NCBI GenBank assembly: GCA_964502215.1
Contig: CAZCUN010000004.1
Coordinates: forward strand, 25,310 to 89,309
Reading direction: 5' to 3'
Source of the DNA: JAALLB01 sp964502215
Lineage (GTDB): Bacteria; Pseudomonadota; Alphaproteobacteria; Rhizobiales; Rhizobiaceae
DNA length: 64,000 nucleotides
Numbering within the stretch: the first letter of the stretch is position 1; the number at the start of each line of letters is the position of its first letter. This document shows, piece by piece, positions 1-7,507 of the stretch. The notes beneath the pieces are model-generated. The model was not told the origin of the DNA. It worked only from the letters and a program-made list of their open reading frames with translations, and did not search any database. Both the position numbers and the translations under genes were made by a program.

Positions 1-422
1 AGACAAATGAAAATGTTAAGGCAGATATAAGACCAATTGTCATCATCACTTCAAATAACGAAAAAGAACTGCCAGATGCTTTTCTTCGGCGCTGCTTTTT
101 TCATTATATTAAATTTCCTGAAATCGAAGTTTTAGAACAAATTGTTGATGTGCATTATCCAGGCATTAAAAAGAACTTATTAAATGAAGCCCTTACTCAA
201 TTTTATGAAATCCGTGAAACGCCTGGCTTAAAAAAGAAACCTTCAACATCCGAAGCGCTTGATTGGATTCGATTATTAGTCTCAGATGATGTGGATGGCG
301 CTGATCTGCGCGGTGATGCTAGTAATGCTCTACCTCGATTGCATGGCGCGCTTTTGAAGAACGAACAAGATGTCCATTTACTTCAACGGCTAGCGTTCAT
401 GGCCAAACAACAAAACAGGTAA
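1..422 (+). CDS. MoxR-type AAA+ ATPase, C-terminal part (cut by the window edge)
   Basis: The frame is open from the first complete codon at position 3, so this is the tail of a longer gene; about 139 residues are visible. The segment ITSNNEKELPDAFLRRC matches the sensor-1 and arginine-finger region of MoxR ATPases, and the rest is the helical lid domain. MoxR ATPases act as chaperone-like machines with VWA-domain partners, and a CoxE-like VWA gene lies on the same strand at 3658. The Walker motifs lie outside the window, so activity cannot be judged. The stop is TAA at 420-422. Confidence 0.85.
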   Translation, partial: TNENVKADIRPIVIITSNNEKELPDAFLRRCFFHYIKFPEIEVLEQIVDVHYPGIKKNLLNEALTQFYEIRETPGLKKKPSTSEALDWIRLLVSDDVDGADLRGDASNALPRLHGALLKNEQDVHLLQRLAFMAKQQNR

Positions 423-506
423 ATATATACTTCAAACTTTTGCGAGGTTGTTGATATTCGCTGCAAAGTAAGGTGAAAATCAACTGTTATCATTTTGGAG
501 TTTATA

Positions 507-1376
507 ATGCGTATTTTAATCGTAATGATTGGTTTTGTCTTGTCTTTATCTAGCCTCGTGTTTGCAGAACAGGTTTGTGGCATAGGTAAAAATGACTGCA
601 AAATTGATTTGGGTAAATATAATATTGAATTGCCTGAACGCACTGATCTTAGCGTTAAAATTCCTGCGGTCTTATATTTTCATGGAGCGGGTGGATCTGG
701 CCAGCGCTCATTAAAAAATCGCGAAATGGTCGAGACATTCTTAAAACGTGGATACGCTGTAATTGCACCCAGTGGTTTAAAGCGACCTAATTCAAAATTT
801 GGCCCTGGCTGGTCTTTTCATCCAAATCGAAAGAAACGTCGTGATGAATTAGCTTTCACTAAAGCTATGTTAAACGATGCATCAAATAAATTTAATCTCA
901 ACCGCGATAATATTTTAATGACTGGATTTTCAATTGGTGGTTCTCTTACTTGGTATTTAGCGTGCCAAGATGCCAATGTAGTGAAGGCTTATGCACCAAT
1001 CGCAGGTGCATTTTGGCGCCCTCATCCAACTGCTTCAGATTGCACAGGCCCAGTTAAATTGCTTCATACTCATGGTTGGAAAGATGGTACTGTTCCACTT
1101 GAGGGACGACCAATTGGGCCAATTGATAACCCTCGCATTGTTCAAGGGGATGTTTTTCATGGTCTTCAAGTCATGCGCGAAGTAAATAGTTGTCAGTATT
1201 TGAAAGCTGATAAATACCATACAAGCGGTCAATTTCTCAAACGTTGGTGGACACGGTGTAATCCTGAAAGTGCGCTGCAATTTAATCTTTTTCCAGGGGG
1301 GCATAGCGTAACCAAAGGTTGGGCAAAAGAAGCAATCGATTGGTTTGAAGCCTTAGGCAATAACAAAGAAGGATAA
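507..1376 (+). CDS. secreted LpqC/polyhydroxybutyrate depolymerase-family esterase
   Basis: An alpha/beta hydrolase of 289 residues with a signal peptide (hydrophobic residues 2-19, cleavage likely after VFA). The oxyanion region is YFHGAGGSG (H59). The nucleophile elbow is GFSIGG with Ser142, followed by Asp193 in WKDGTVP and His266 in GGHS, so the whole triad is present. The family is annotated as poly(3-hydroxybutyrate) depolymerase or feruloyl-esterase-like; the natural substrate is unknown. I chose the ATG at 507 because GGAG at 497-500 sits six bases upstream; an in-frame TTG at 495 would put four residues before the signal peptide. It lies between the MoxR ATPase and metA. Confidence 0.85.
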   Translation: MRILIVMIGFVLSLSSLVFAEQVCGIGKNDCKIDLGKYNIELPERTDLSVKIPAVLYFHGAGGSGQRSLKNREMVETFLKRGYAVIAPSGLKRPNSKFGPGWSFHPNRKKRRDELAFTKAMLNDASNKFNLNRDNILMTGFSIGGSLTWYLACQDANVVKAYAPIAGAFWRPHPTASDCTGPVKLLHTHGWKDGTVPLEGRPIGPIDNPRIVQGDVFHGLQVMREVNSCQYLKADKYHTSGQFLKRWWTRCNPESALQFNLFPGGHSVTKGWAKEAIDWFEALGNNKEG

Positions 1377-1396
1377 TCCTCATACAAAGGTTCGAA

Positions 1397-1425
1397 TTGA
1401 CCTTTTAATTTACACAATTTATATT
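1397..1425 (+). promoter_or_regulatory. sigma70-type promoter of metA
   Basis: TTGACC at 1397-1402 and TATATT at 1420-1425 are separated by exactly 17 bases. Transcription would start near 1432, just before the riboswitch aptamer. The call rests on motif match by eye and on its position. Confidence 0.6.
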
Positions 1426-1435
1426 TAGAAATCAT

Positions 1436-1488
1436 TCGTGGTGATTTCACCAAATTGCAACCACGTAAAATATATTGCTAAAGAGGAG
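1436..1488 (+). promoter_or_regulatory. SAM-II riboswitch (metA RNA motif)
   Basis: The sequence matches the conserved SAM-II aptamer. Stem P1 is CGTGGT (1437-1442) with ACCACG (1460-1465). It is followed by an A-rich stretch and by TGCTAAAG (1477-1484), which forms the 3' side of the pseudoknot in this family. The ribosome site GAGGAG at 1483-1488 overlaps that 3' element, so binding of S-adenosylmethionine should hide it and stop translation of metA. SAM-II is known mainly from Alphaproteobacteria, upstream of methionine genes such as metA, as here. Confidence 0.92.
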
Positions 1489-1499
1489 TTTTCCTTATT

Positions 1500-2423
1500 A
1501 TGCCTATTCGTATTCCAAATGGTCTTCCTTCAACTAAAACACTTTTAAAAGAAGGAGTTCAGATTTTACGCGAATCCGATGCAGATCTACAAGATGTTAG
1601 ACCTTTACAGATTGCGCTTCTAAATCTGATGCCCAACAAGATACGCACAGAAACGCAAATTGCTAGGCTGATTGGCGCAACCCCCTTGCAGGTTGAATTA
1701 TCCCTTGTTCGTATTGGTAGTCACAAAGCAAAGAATACGAATGAAGAACACCTGATTGATTTTTATAGCAAATGGGAGGAAATCAAACATCGAAAGTTTG
1801 ATGGATTTATTATAACAGGCGCTCCAATCGAAACGCTGGAATTTGAAGAAGTAACTTACTGGAAAGAGCTTTGCGAAATTTTTGAATGGACAAGAACCAA
1901 TGTTCATTCAACTTTTAATATTTGTTGGGGTGCGATGGCTGCAATCAATTATTTCCATGGTATTGCTAAATATGAATTAGATGAAAAAGCATTTGGGGTT
2001 TATCGGCACAGAAACTTGCGACCTGCTTCTCCTTATTTAAGCGGGTTTTCTGATGATTTTTCTATTCCAGTTTCACGATGGACTGAAGTTCGCACCAAAG
2101 ACATTGAACCATATAGCTCGCTTAATATTTTGATGGAATCTGATATTACTGGCCCTTGCCTCCTTCAAGAAGATGAATGCAATAGACTCTATATTTTCAA
2201 TCATATTGAATATGATACGCTTTCACTCGGCGAAGAATATATGCGAGACCTTGATGCAGGTAAGGATATTCAAATGCCTCACAACTATTATCCAAGCGAT
2301 AATTCTGACATCCCTCCACAAAATAGATGGCGCTCGCACGCACATTTGTTGTTTAGGAACTGGATTAACCAAATGTATCAAACAACACCGTTTTATATGA
2401 ATGATATCGGCAAAGATTCCTGA
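1500..2423 (+). CDS. metA: homoserine O-acyltransferase MetA, probably acetyl-CoA specific
   Basis: It activates homoserine for methionine synthesis in the cytoplasm. The 307-residue length is that of the family. The N-terminus MPIRIPNGLPS, catalytic Cys142 in NICWGAMAA and the His/Glu pair in FNHIEYD are all present. Residue 111 is Glu (GAPIETLEFEEV). In Bacillus cereus MetA, Glu111 goes with acetyl-CoA use and Gly with succinyl-CoA, so I infer an O-acetyltransferase (older symbol metAA). ATG 1500 is preceded by GAGGAG at 1483-1488. Expression should be controlled by the SAM-II riboswitch directly upstream. Confidence 0.95.
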   Translation: MPIRIPNGLPSTKTLLKEGVQILRESDADLQDVRPLQIALLNLMPNKIRTETQIARLIGATPLQVELSLVRIGSHKAKNTNEEHLIDFYSKWEEIKHRKFDGFIITGAPIETLEFEEVTYWKELCEIFEWTRTNVHSTFNICWGAMAAINYFHGIAKYELDEKAFGVYRHRNLRPASPYLSGFSDDFSIPVSRWTEVRTKDIEPYSSLNILMESDITGPCLLQEDECNRLYIFNHIEYDTLSLGEEYMRDLDAGKDIQMPHNYYPSDNSDIPPQNRWRSHAHLLFRNWINQMYQTTPFYMNDIGKDS

Positions 2424-2425
2424 TA

Positions 2426-2454
2426 TTGACTACTTTAGCTACTGTAGCTGAAAT
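2426..2454 (+). promoter_or_regulatory. possible promoter with embedded palindrome in front of the phd-doc remnant
   Basis: TTGACT at 2426-2431 and TGAAAT at 2449-2454 are 17 bases apart. The spacer holds a perfect inverted repeat, AGCTAC-T-GTAGCT (2437-2449). An operator between the promoter elements would suit the autorepression usual for Phd-type antitoxins, but the downstream gene is dead, so this would be a relic. The -10 match is only moderate. Confidence 0.4.
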
Positions 2455-2469
2455 GTTGAGGGTAAGCCT

Positions 2470-2798
2470 ATGACTATTCGTATTGTTACATCGACAGAAG
2501 CACAAAACCAATTTGATAAATTGATTGAAGCTGCCCTGCTTCGCCCTCAAACAGGCTATTACAAAGATACAATAAAAGAAAAAGCCCTTTGAGAAAGCCT
2601 TACGATGAACCATGGTTTTGTTGATAATAACAAACATGTCGGTTCGGCTGTAATGGAAATTTTTCTTATGTGAATGGCGTCGATCACACAGCAAATAATG
2701 ATAGTTTGACCAAGTTTATCTATTCAAACCTCGAAGCTAGCACTTTCAATAAAGACACTCTTGATGCATGGTTGCGGGATAATACTGTTCGGAGGTAA
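2470..2798 (+). pseudogene. decayed phd-doc toxin-antitoxin remnant (antitoxin N-terminus fused to toxin C-terminus)
   Basis: The ATG at 2470 opens a Phd/YefM-like start (TSTEAQNQFDKLIEAA), which runs without a break into Doc/Fic-type sequence (LLRPQTGYYKD). The frame meets TGA at 2590-2592 and continues as ESLTMNHGFVDNNKHVGSAV, the Fic/Doc active-site motif HxFxDxNKR with the final Arg changed to His. A second stop at 2671-2673 is bypassed by a one-base frame change near 2670, after which NGVDHTANNDSL and a normal C-terminus run to TAA at 2796-2798. An internal deletion therefore joined phd to doc, and the product was then inactivated. The tail carries the ribosome site of the next gene. Confidence 0.8.
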
Positions 2799-2802
2799 AG
2801 CC

Positions 2803-3630
2803 ATGTCGATTGAAGCCCGTCCTATAACGCCTTATGTCGGTGCGGATATTTATGGTGCTGATTTAACCAATGAAAATGATATTGCTGATATTAAGCAAGC
2901 GTTTTCAGATCATTCGGTGATTGCAATTAGAGGGCTAGACCTTACGCCTGATGAACATCTAGCCTTTGCGCGTAAATGGGGTGAGATAAATGTAAATCGG
3001 TTTTTTACACCAGTTGAAGGTTACCCTGAGATTGCAACCGTTATAAAAGAAGCAGATCAAACCGCAGCTATTGGGGAAACATGGCACACAGATCATTCTT
3101 ATGATTTAGCGCCCGCAATGTGCTCGATGCTGTATGCGCTTGAAACGCCGCCCGTTGGAGGCGACACTGCTTTTGCTTCACAACATGCAGCCTACATTGC
3201 TTTGTCTGACGGTATGAAATCAACGCTTGAAAACATGAGCGCTTGGCATTCATCCCGCCATGCATTTGGCGTAAGCTTGGTTGATGAAGAAGCACATTCA
3301 GATGGTAGGCTTGGCAATGAAGAAAATGCTAAGCAAGACGCGCTTCATCCTGTTGTGATTACACATCCACTCTCTGGCAAGAAATGCCTTTATGTAAATG
3401 GCGACTTCACAACCCACTTTGATGGTTGGACAAAACAAGAATCGCAACCGCTACTAGATCAACTTTATGCCCATTGCTCTCGTGCTGATTTTACATGCCG
3501 TATTAGATGGGAGCCAGGCACAATGGCAATCTGGGATAATCGTGCACTTCAGCATATGGCGATTAATGATTATGCTGGGCATCGTCGTTTAATGCACCGC
3601 ATTACAATTGAAGGCACCCCCCTTTCATAA
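2803..3630 (+). CDS. TauD/TfdA-family Fe(II)/2-oxoglutarate dioxygenase
   Basis: The 275-residue protein carries the TauD fold signature: the iron ligands His95 and Asp97 in TWHTDHSY, the distal His251 in LQHMAIND, and an Arg near 266 that would bind 2-oxoglutarate. Family members hydroxylate substrates such as taurine, 2,4-D or other sulfonates and carboxylates; the substrate here cannot be read from sequence, and no sulfonate transporter is nearby. I chose ATG 2803 because GGAGGT at 2791-2796 precedes it; the longer frame from 2761 is only the overlapping tail of the phd-doc remnant. Confidence 0.87.
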   Translation: MSIEARPITPYVGADIYGADLTNENDIADIKQAFSDHSVIAIRGLDLTPDEHLAFARKWGEINVNRFFTPVEGYPEIATVIKEADQTAAIGETWHTDHSYDLAPAMCSMLYALETPPVGGDTAFASQHAAYIALSDGMKSTLENMSAWHSSRHAFGVSLVDEEAHSDGRLGNEENAKQDALHPVVITHPLSGKKCLYVNGDFTTHFDGWTKQESQPLLDQLYAHCSRADFTCRIRWEPGTMAIWDNRALQHMAINDYAGHRRLMHRITIEGTPLS

Positions 3631-3657
3631 GGGATATTATTACATTAAATAAAGCTC

Positions 3658-4842
3658 ATGTTTTTACCGTTTTTTCTCAAACTCAAAGAAGCCAAAATTC
3701 CTGTCACTCTACGGGAGTTTCTTTTGTTGCTTGAAGCGATGGAAAAGAACCTTGTTACTTATGACATCGAAGGGTTTTATTATCTGGCACGCGCCGCTCT
3801 TGTAAAAGATGAACGCAACCTTGATCGCTTTGATGTGGTGTTTTCTGAAAGTTTCAAAGGTGTTGAGCGGATTGGTGGTAGTGAAGGTATCGACCAAATT
3901 GAACTTCCTGAAGAGTGGCTTCGCAAAATGGCAGAGAAGCATCTCTCCAAAGATGAAATGAAAGAAATAGAAGCGCTTGGCGGCTGGGAAAAATTAATGG
4001 AGACACTCAAAGAGCGTTTGAAAGAACAGCATAAACGCCACCAAGGCGGTTCAAAAATGATCGGCACTGCTGGTACTTCACCCTTTGGTGCTTATGGCTA
4101 CAATCCTGAAGGGGTGCGCATTGGTCAACATGAAAGTCGCCATCGTCGCGCGGTAAAGGTTTGGGATAAGCGCGAGTTTAAAAACCTCGACGACAGTGTT
4201 GAACTAGGAACACGTAATATAAAAGTTGCCCTCAAGCGCTTGCGCCGTTGGGTACGTGATGGGGCATCTGAAGAACTGGATTTAAACAGCACCATTAAGG
4301 CGACGGCTGAAAATGGTTATCTGGATGTAAAAACCAGACCTGAACGACGCAATGCGGTGAAGGTTTTACTCTTCTTAGATATTGGTGGCTCAATGGATGA
4401 TCATGTAAAACTGGTCGAAGAGCTTTTTTCAGCTGCACGTATTGAACTGAAAAACCTTGAGTATTTCTACTTTCACAACTGCGTTTATGAGGGCGTTTGG
4501 AAAGATAACAAGCGCCGACATAATGAGCGCATGTCGACTTGGGATGTGATGCATACTTATGGCTCAGATTATAAAGTTATCTTTGTCGGCGATGCCGCCA
4601 TGAGCCCATACGAAGTGGTTTACCCGGGTGGTTCTGTTGAACATTGGAACGAAGAGTCTGGTGAAATTTGGCTGCGTCGTGTGCTGGATAAATGGAACAA
4701 TGCAATTTGGCTTAATCCTGTTGAAGAGCGCACTTGGCGCTATACACAATCTACCCAGATGATCAATCAACTCTTTGCAGGGCGCATGTTTCCGATGACT
4801 TTATCTGGTCTCGATCAGGGTTTAAAAGAACTTTCGCATTAG
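3658..4842 (+). CDS. CoxE-like VWA domain protein (COG3825)
   Basis: A protein of 394 residues. The N-terminal part (FFLKLKEAKIPVTLREFL) is the typical opening of COG3825 proteins. The C-terminal von Willebrand A domain carries a MIDAS-like motif, DIGGSMDDH, with Gly replacing the first Ser of DxSxS, as is usual in this subfamily. These proteins are functional partners of MoxR ATPases, and the truncated ATPase at 1-422 is the likely one, separated here by three genes and a pseudogene. No ribosome site is obvious before ATG 3658. A bidirectional terminator follows. Confidence 0.85.
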   Translation: MFLPFFLKLKEAKIPVTLREFLLLLEAMEKNLVTYDIEGFYYLARAALVKDERNLDRFDVVFSESFKGVERIGGSEGIDQIELPEEWLRKMAEKHLSKDEMKEIEALGGWEKLMETLKERLKEQHKRHQGGSKMIGTAGTSPFGAYGYNPEGVRIGQHESRHRRAVKVWDKREFKNLDDSVELGTRNIKVALKRLRRWVRDGASEELDLNSTIKATAENGYLDVKTRPERRNAVKVLLFLDIGGSMDDHVKLVEELFSAARIELKNLEYFYFHNCVYEGVWKDNKRRHNERMSTWDVMHTYGSDYKVIFVGDAAMSPYEVVYPGGSVEHWNEESGEIWLRRVLDKWNNAIWLNPVEERTWRYTQSTQMINQLFAGRMFPMTLSGLDQGLKELSH

Positions 4843-4864
4843 GCAATGTCTGATTAGAAAATAA

Positions 4865-4898
4865 AAAACCCAGCGCATAAGACCATGAGCTGGGTTTT
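4865..4898. terminator. bidirectional intrinsic terminator between the VWA gene and bioY
   Basis: CCCAGC (4869-4874) pairs with GCTGGG (4889-4894) across a 14-base loop. The stem is extended by AAAA/TTTT on its outer sides, which gives a T-run in either direction. It lies between two convergent genes and should end both transcripts. Confidence 0.8.
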
Positions 4899-4919
4899 AA
4901 AATGGTATAATTTAGAAAA

Positions 4920-5507
4920 TTACTTTTTCATCAAGCTTGCTATTGCTGGAACTGAAAGTGAAGCAAGAACAGCTTTTACGATGTCTGCAAGAATGAACGG
5001 TTGCACACCGTATTTCCACGCACCTTCAAATCCTAAAAGATTGCCGCTTGAACCGATGAAAACGAAACCAAGCCAGTAAGCACCTAACGCGTAGATTACC
5101 AAAGTGCCAAGAAGCGTTGCGCCAATAAGTGCAAAGATATTCTTTGAACTCACACGATCAGCTACATACCCAACGATTGCTACTGCAATTACGAAGCCAG
5201 CCAGATAACCAGCCGTAGGGCCTGCAAAATAAGCAGGACCAGCAGCAACGCCAGCAAAGACAGGTGCGCCCATCAAACCAACTGCAAGGTAAGAAAGAAT
5301 AGTCGCCAAGCCAAGACGCAAGCCATAAGCTGCCGCAAGACCCATAATAGCAAACGTTTGCAATGTTACTGGCACAGGCCAGAATGGAACTTGAATTTTT
5401 GCTGAGATTGCAATCAATGCAACACCAAAGGCTACCATGGTTGCCATAGTAAGCCATTTTAAGGATGAAGAATTAATTGAACGCGGGGCTAAAGCATTTG
5501 CTGACAT
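4920..5507 (-). CDS. bioY: biotin transporter BioY (ECF S component)
   Basis: An integral membrane protein of 195 residues with about six helices. The segment KIQVPFWPVPVTLQTFAIM is the BioY hallmark, followed by the Gly-rich GPTAGYLAGF segment. BioY captures biotin in the membrane, alone or with an ECF energising module; no bioM or bioN lies beside it, as is common in Alphaproteobacteria. Upstream are a promoter (5546-5574) and a BioR-like box (5509-5518), so repression in response to biotin is likely. The bidirectional terminator follows its stop. Confidence 0.93.
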   Translation of the reverse strand: MSANALAPRSINSSSLKWLTMATMVAFGVALIAISAKIQVPFWPVPVTLQTFAIMGLAAAYGLRLGLATILSYLAVGLMGAPVFAGVAAGPAYFAGPTAGYLAGFVIAVAIVGYVADRVSSKNIFALIGATLLGTLVIYALGAYWLGFVFIGSSGNLLGFEGAWKYGVQPFILADIVKAVLASLSVPAIASLMKK

Positions 5508-5508
5508 T

Positions 5509-5518
5509 TTATAGATAT
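5509..5518 (-). promoter_or_regulatory. candidate BioR operator in front of bioY
   Basis: The plus strand reads TTATAGATAT, one mismatch from the BioR box TTATMKATAA described for alphaproteobacterial biotin genes (consensus from memory). It lies just before the bioY start codon and overlaps its ribosome-site region, downstream of the predicted promoter. No bioR gene lies in the window. Confidence 0.55.
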
Positions 5519-5545
5519 CCCTGTAAATTGAATTTGTTTGCAGTA

Positions 5546-5574
5546 GGTATATTAGTTAATAGCACCTTGTTCAA
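5546..5574 (-). promoter_or_regulatory. sigma70-type promoter of bioY
   Basis: Read on the minus strand, TTGAAC (5574-5569) and TATACC (5551-5546) are separated by 17 bases. Transcription would start near 5539, about 30 bases before the start codon. Confidence 0.5.
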
Positions 5575-5601
5575 GCATTCAAAATTGCATTAAGGGATTT
5601 C

Positions 5602-6516
5602 ATGTCTAAACCATCATTCAGAATTAAATTTGATCCCGAACATGGCAAAGCAGTAACAATTGCTGATAACATCCAGCGCATCACCGCTCCAAACGAAAGT
5701 GCGTTTACCTATCGTGGCACAAATACATATATCTTAGGCGATAAAAATGTTGCTGTGATTGATCCAGGGCCTGCGATTGATAGCCATTTTGAGTTACTCA
5801 TGGAAACGCTTAAAGGCCGTACCGTTACTCATATTGTCGTAACGCATACCCACATGGATCATTCACCCCTTGCCGCCCCTGTTAAAGAAAAAACTGGCGC
5901 GCCTATATTTGCAGAAGGGCCGCATAGAAATTCACGGGATTTGCATTTAGGTGAAATTAACTCACTTGATGCTGCTGCTGATAAAGATTTCAAAGCTGAT
6001 GTGATTTTAAATCATGGCGATTTCATCGAAGGTAATGATTGGAAGTTGGAAACCATTCTTACCCCAGGCCACACACAAAACCATGCCTGCTTTGCCCTTT
6101 GTGATACGGACATGCTTTTTTCTGGCGATCATGTGATGAGCTGGGCAACTTCTATTGTTGCCCCTCCTGATGGTTCAATGGCGGATTATATGAATTCGCT
6201 CTCGATTATGATGGAACGTAAAGAGACAATTTATTTTCCAGGTCATGGTGGGCGATTAGAAAAAGCCCCTGAGTTTGTTCGTGCATTACGCGCTCACCGC
6301 AAGATGCGCGAGACTGCTGTTTTATCTCGCATTCGTGCGGGCGACAAAACCATTCCAGACATTGTGAAGGTTATTTATAAAGAAACAGACCCACGCCTTC
6401 ATGGTGCTGCTGGGTTATCTGTCTTTGCTCATATTGAGGATTTAGTGGCTCAGGACAAAATACGTTGTGAAGGTTCGCCTGCGCTCAATAGTATTTATAC
6501 GCCCGTACCTATTTAA
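5602..6516 (+). CDS. MBL-fold metallo-hydrolase (LACTB2-like)
   Basis: The 304-residue protein has the two-zinc metallo-beta-lactamase fold. The motif THTHMDH gives His82, His84, Asp86 and His87; further ligands are His157 in PGHTQNH, Asp176 in FSGDH and His215 in FPGHGG. The C-terminal 60-70 residues look like the winged-helix tail seen in LACTB2-type hydrolases. Substrates in this branch range from RNA to thioesters and none can be assigned. The stop overlaps the stop of the convergent DUF1499 gene by four bases. Confidence 0.85.
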   Translation: MSKPSFRIKFDPEHGKAVTIADNIQRITAPNESAFTYRGTNTYILGDKNVAVIDPGPAIDSHFELLMETLKGRTVTHIVVTHTHMDHSPLAAPVKEKTGAPIFAEGPHRNSRDLHLGEINSLDAAADKDFKADVILNHGDFIEGNDWKLETILTPGHTQNHACFALCDTDMLFSGDHVMSWATSIVAPPDGSMADYMNSLSIMMERKETIYFPGHGGRLEKAPEFVRALRAHRKMRETAVLSRIRAGDKTIPDIVKVIYKETDPRLHGAAGLSVFAHIEDLVAQDKIRCEGSPALNSIYTPVPI

Positions 6517-7403
6517 CCTTCACCTGCAATGCCAAGAAGAGCTGCATCTAATTGTTGAAGAAAGCCTTCAATTAACTTGGCATTATATCCAAAATCATGT
6601 TTACCCCAACGTGCAGAAGAACGAACATCTACTAGCGTATTACGATCTTCACTGACAATCCGAATGATGACATCATTTTGAAAACCGAATATGAATGTAC
6701 GCTCAAGCGCTTCAATAAAAATATCATCTGGAGCTGCTATTTCTTCTTCAATCTGCTCTTCATCATTTTCTTCTTCGGGTTCATTATCAGCAAGCTCAGT
6801 CGTATTTTCACTCTCTGCGTTACTTTTGAGTTCGGGAATGCCTGAAGACCCAGTTAATAGCCATTTGTTATTATCAATAATAATACGAACAGCTTCTAAG
6901 ACACGTTCAGGCCCAGCAGGATATCTTCGTGATTGCAGTCTAGGATAAGCTAAAATTATTTCCCTGGCATATTCATCATCGTATTGAAAAATAGGGTTCA
7001 TGCCTTTATCAACATTAGCCTCTCTAATATTAACTGCATTGATGTATTCAGGTGGGTTCAACATGTCTGTTGAAACATCATTTGCCAATGGAAACTGAAT
7101 TGATAAAAATGCTTGATATCCAAAGGGTAACAACACAAGCAATGTGATTATCATACCTCTAATAACTTGCGAGCCACCGCGATAGCCTTTTGTCCAAAGT
7201 TCACTAATAGCCTTTATAGCAAAAACCAATGATAACAATGCAATCAAAAGTCCGAATGCAATTAGGATAAACATTTGTATTGTGTCTATTTTAGCAAAGC
7301 GGTAGAGCAGAATTACTAACACAAAAAATGGTATCAGAAATAAAGCAAGTCTTAAGCACCATATGGCTGCTTTTGAACGTCTATCGTGTAAATATGCTAC
7401 CAT
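6513..7403 (-). CDS. DUF1499 membrane protein
   Basis: A protein of 296 residues. Three hydrophobic helices lie in the first 100 residues (about 14-32, 38-60 and 78-100). A DUF1499 domain follows, with YINAVNIREAN near its start and the conserved end VDVRSSARWGKHDFGYNAK. An acidic linker rich in Glu and Asp at about residues 195-230 interrupts the domain. The function of DUF1499 is unknown. It converges on the metallo-hydrolase, with both stop codons inside TTAA, leaving no room for a terminator. Confidence 0.8.
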   Translation of the reverse strand: MVAYLHDRRSKAAIWCLRLALFLIPFFVLVILLYRFAKIDTIQMFILIAFGLLIALLSLVFAIKAISELWTKGYRGGSQVIRGMIITLLVLLPFGYQAFLSIQFPLANDVSTDMLNPPEYINAVNIREANVDKGMNPIFQYDDEYAREIILAYPRLQSRRYPAGPERVLEAVRIIIDNNKWLLTGSSGIPELKSNAESENTTELADNEPEEENDEEQIEEEIAAPDDIFIEALERTFIFGFQNDVIIRIVSEDRNTLVDVRSSARWGKHDFGYNAKLIEGFLQQLDAALLGIAGEG

Positions 7404-7507
7404 GTGAGTTTCATTCTATCCGTCAAAAATTACCTCTATTTCGCCCCATTATAGCCATTGGGCAAGTCTTTTCTACTCTTAGTACGAATCAGATAAATGA
7501 CCGTGTT

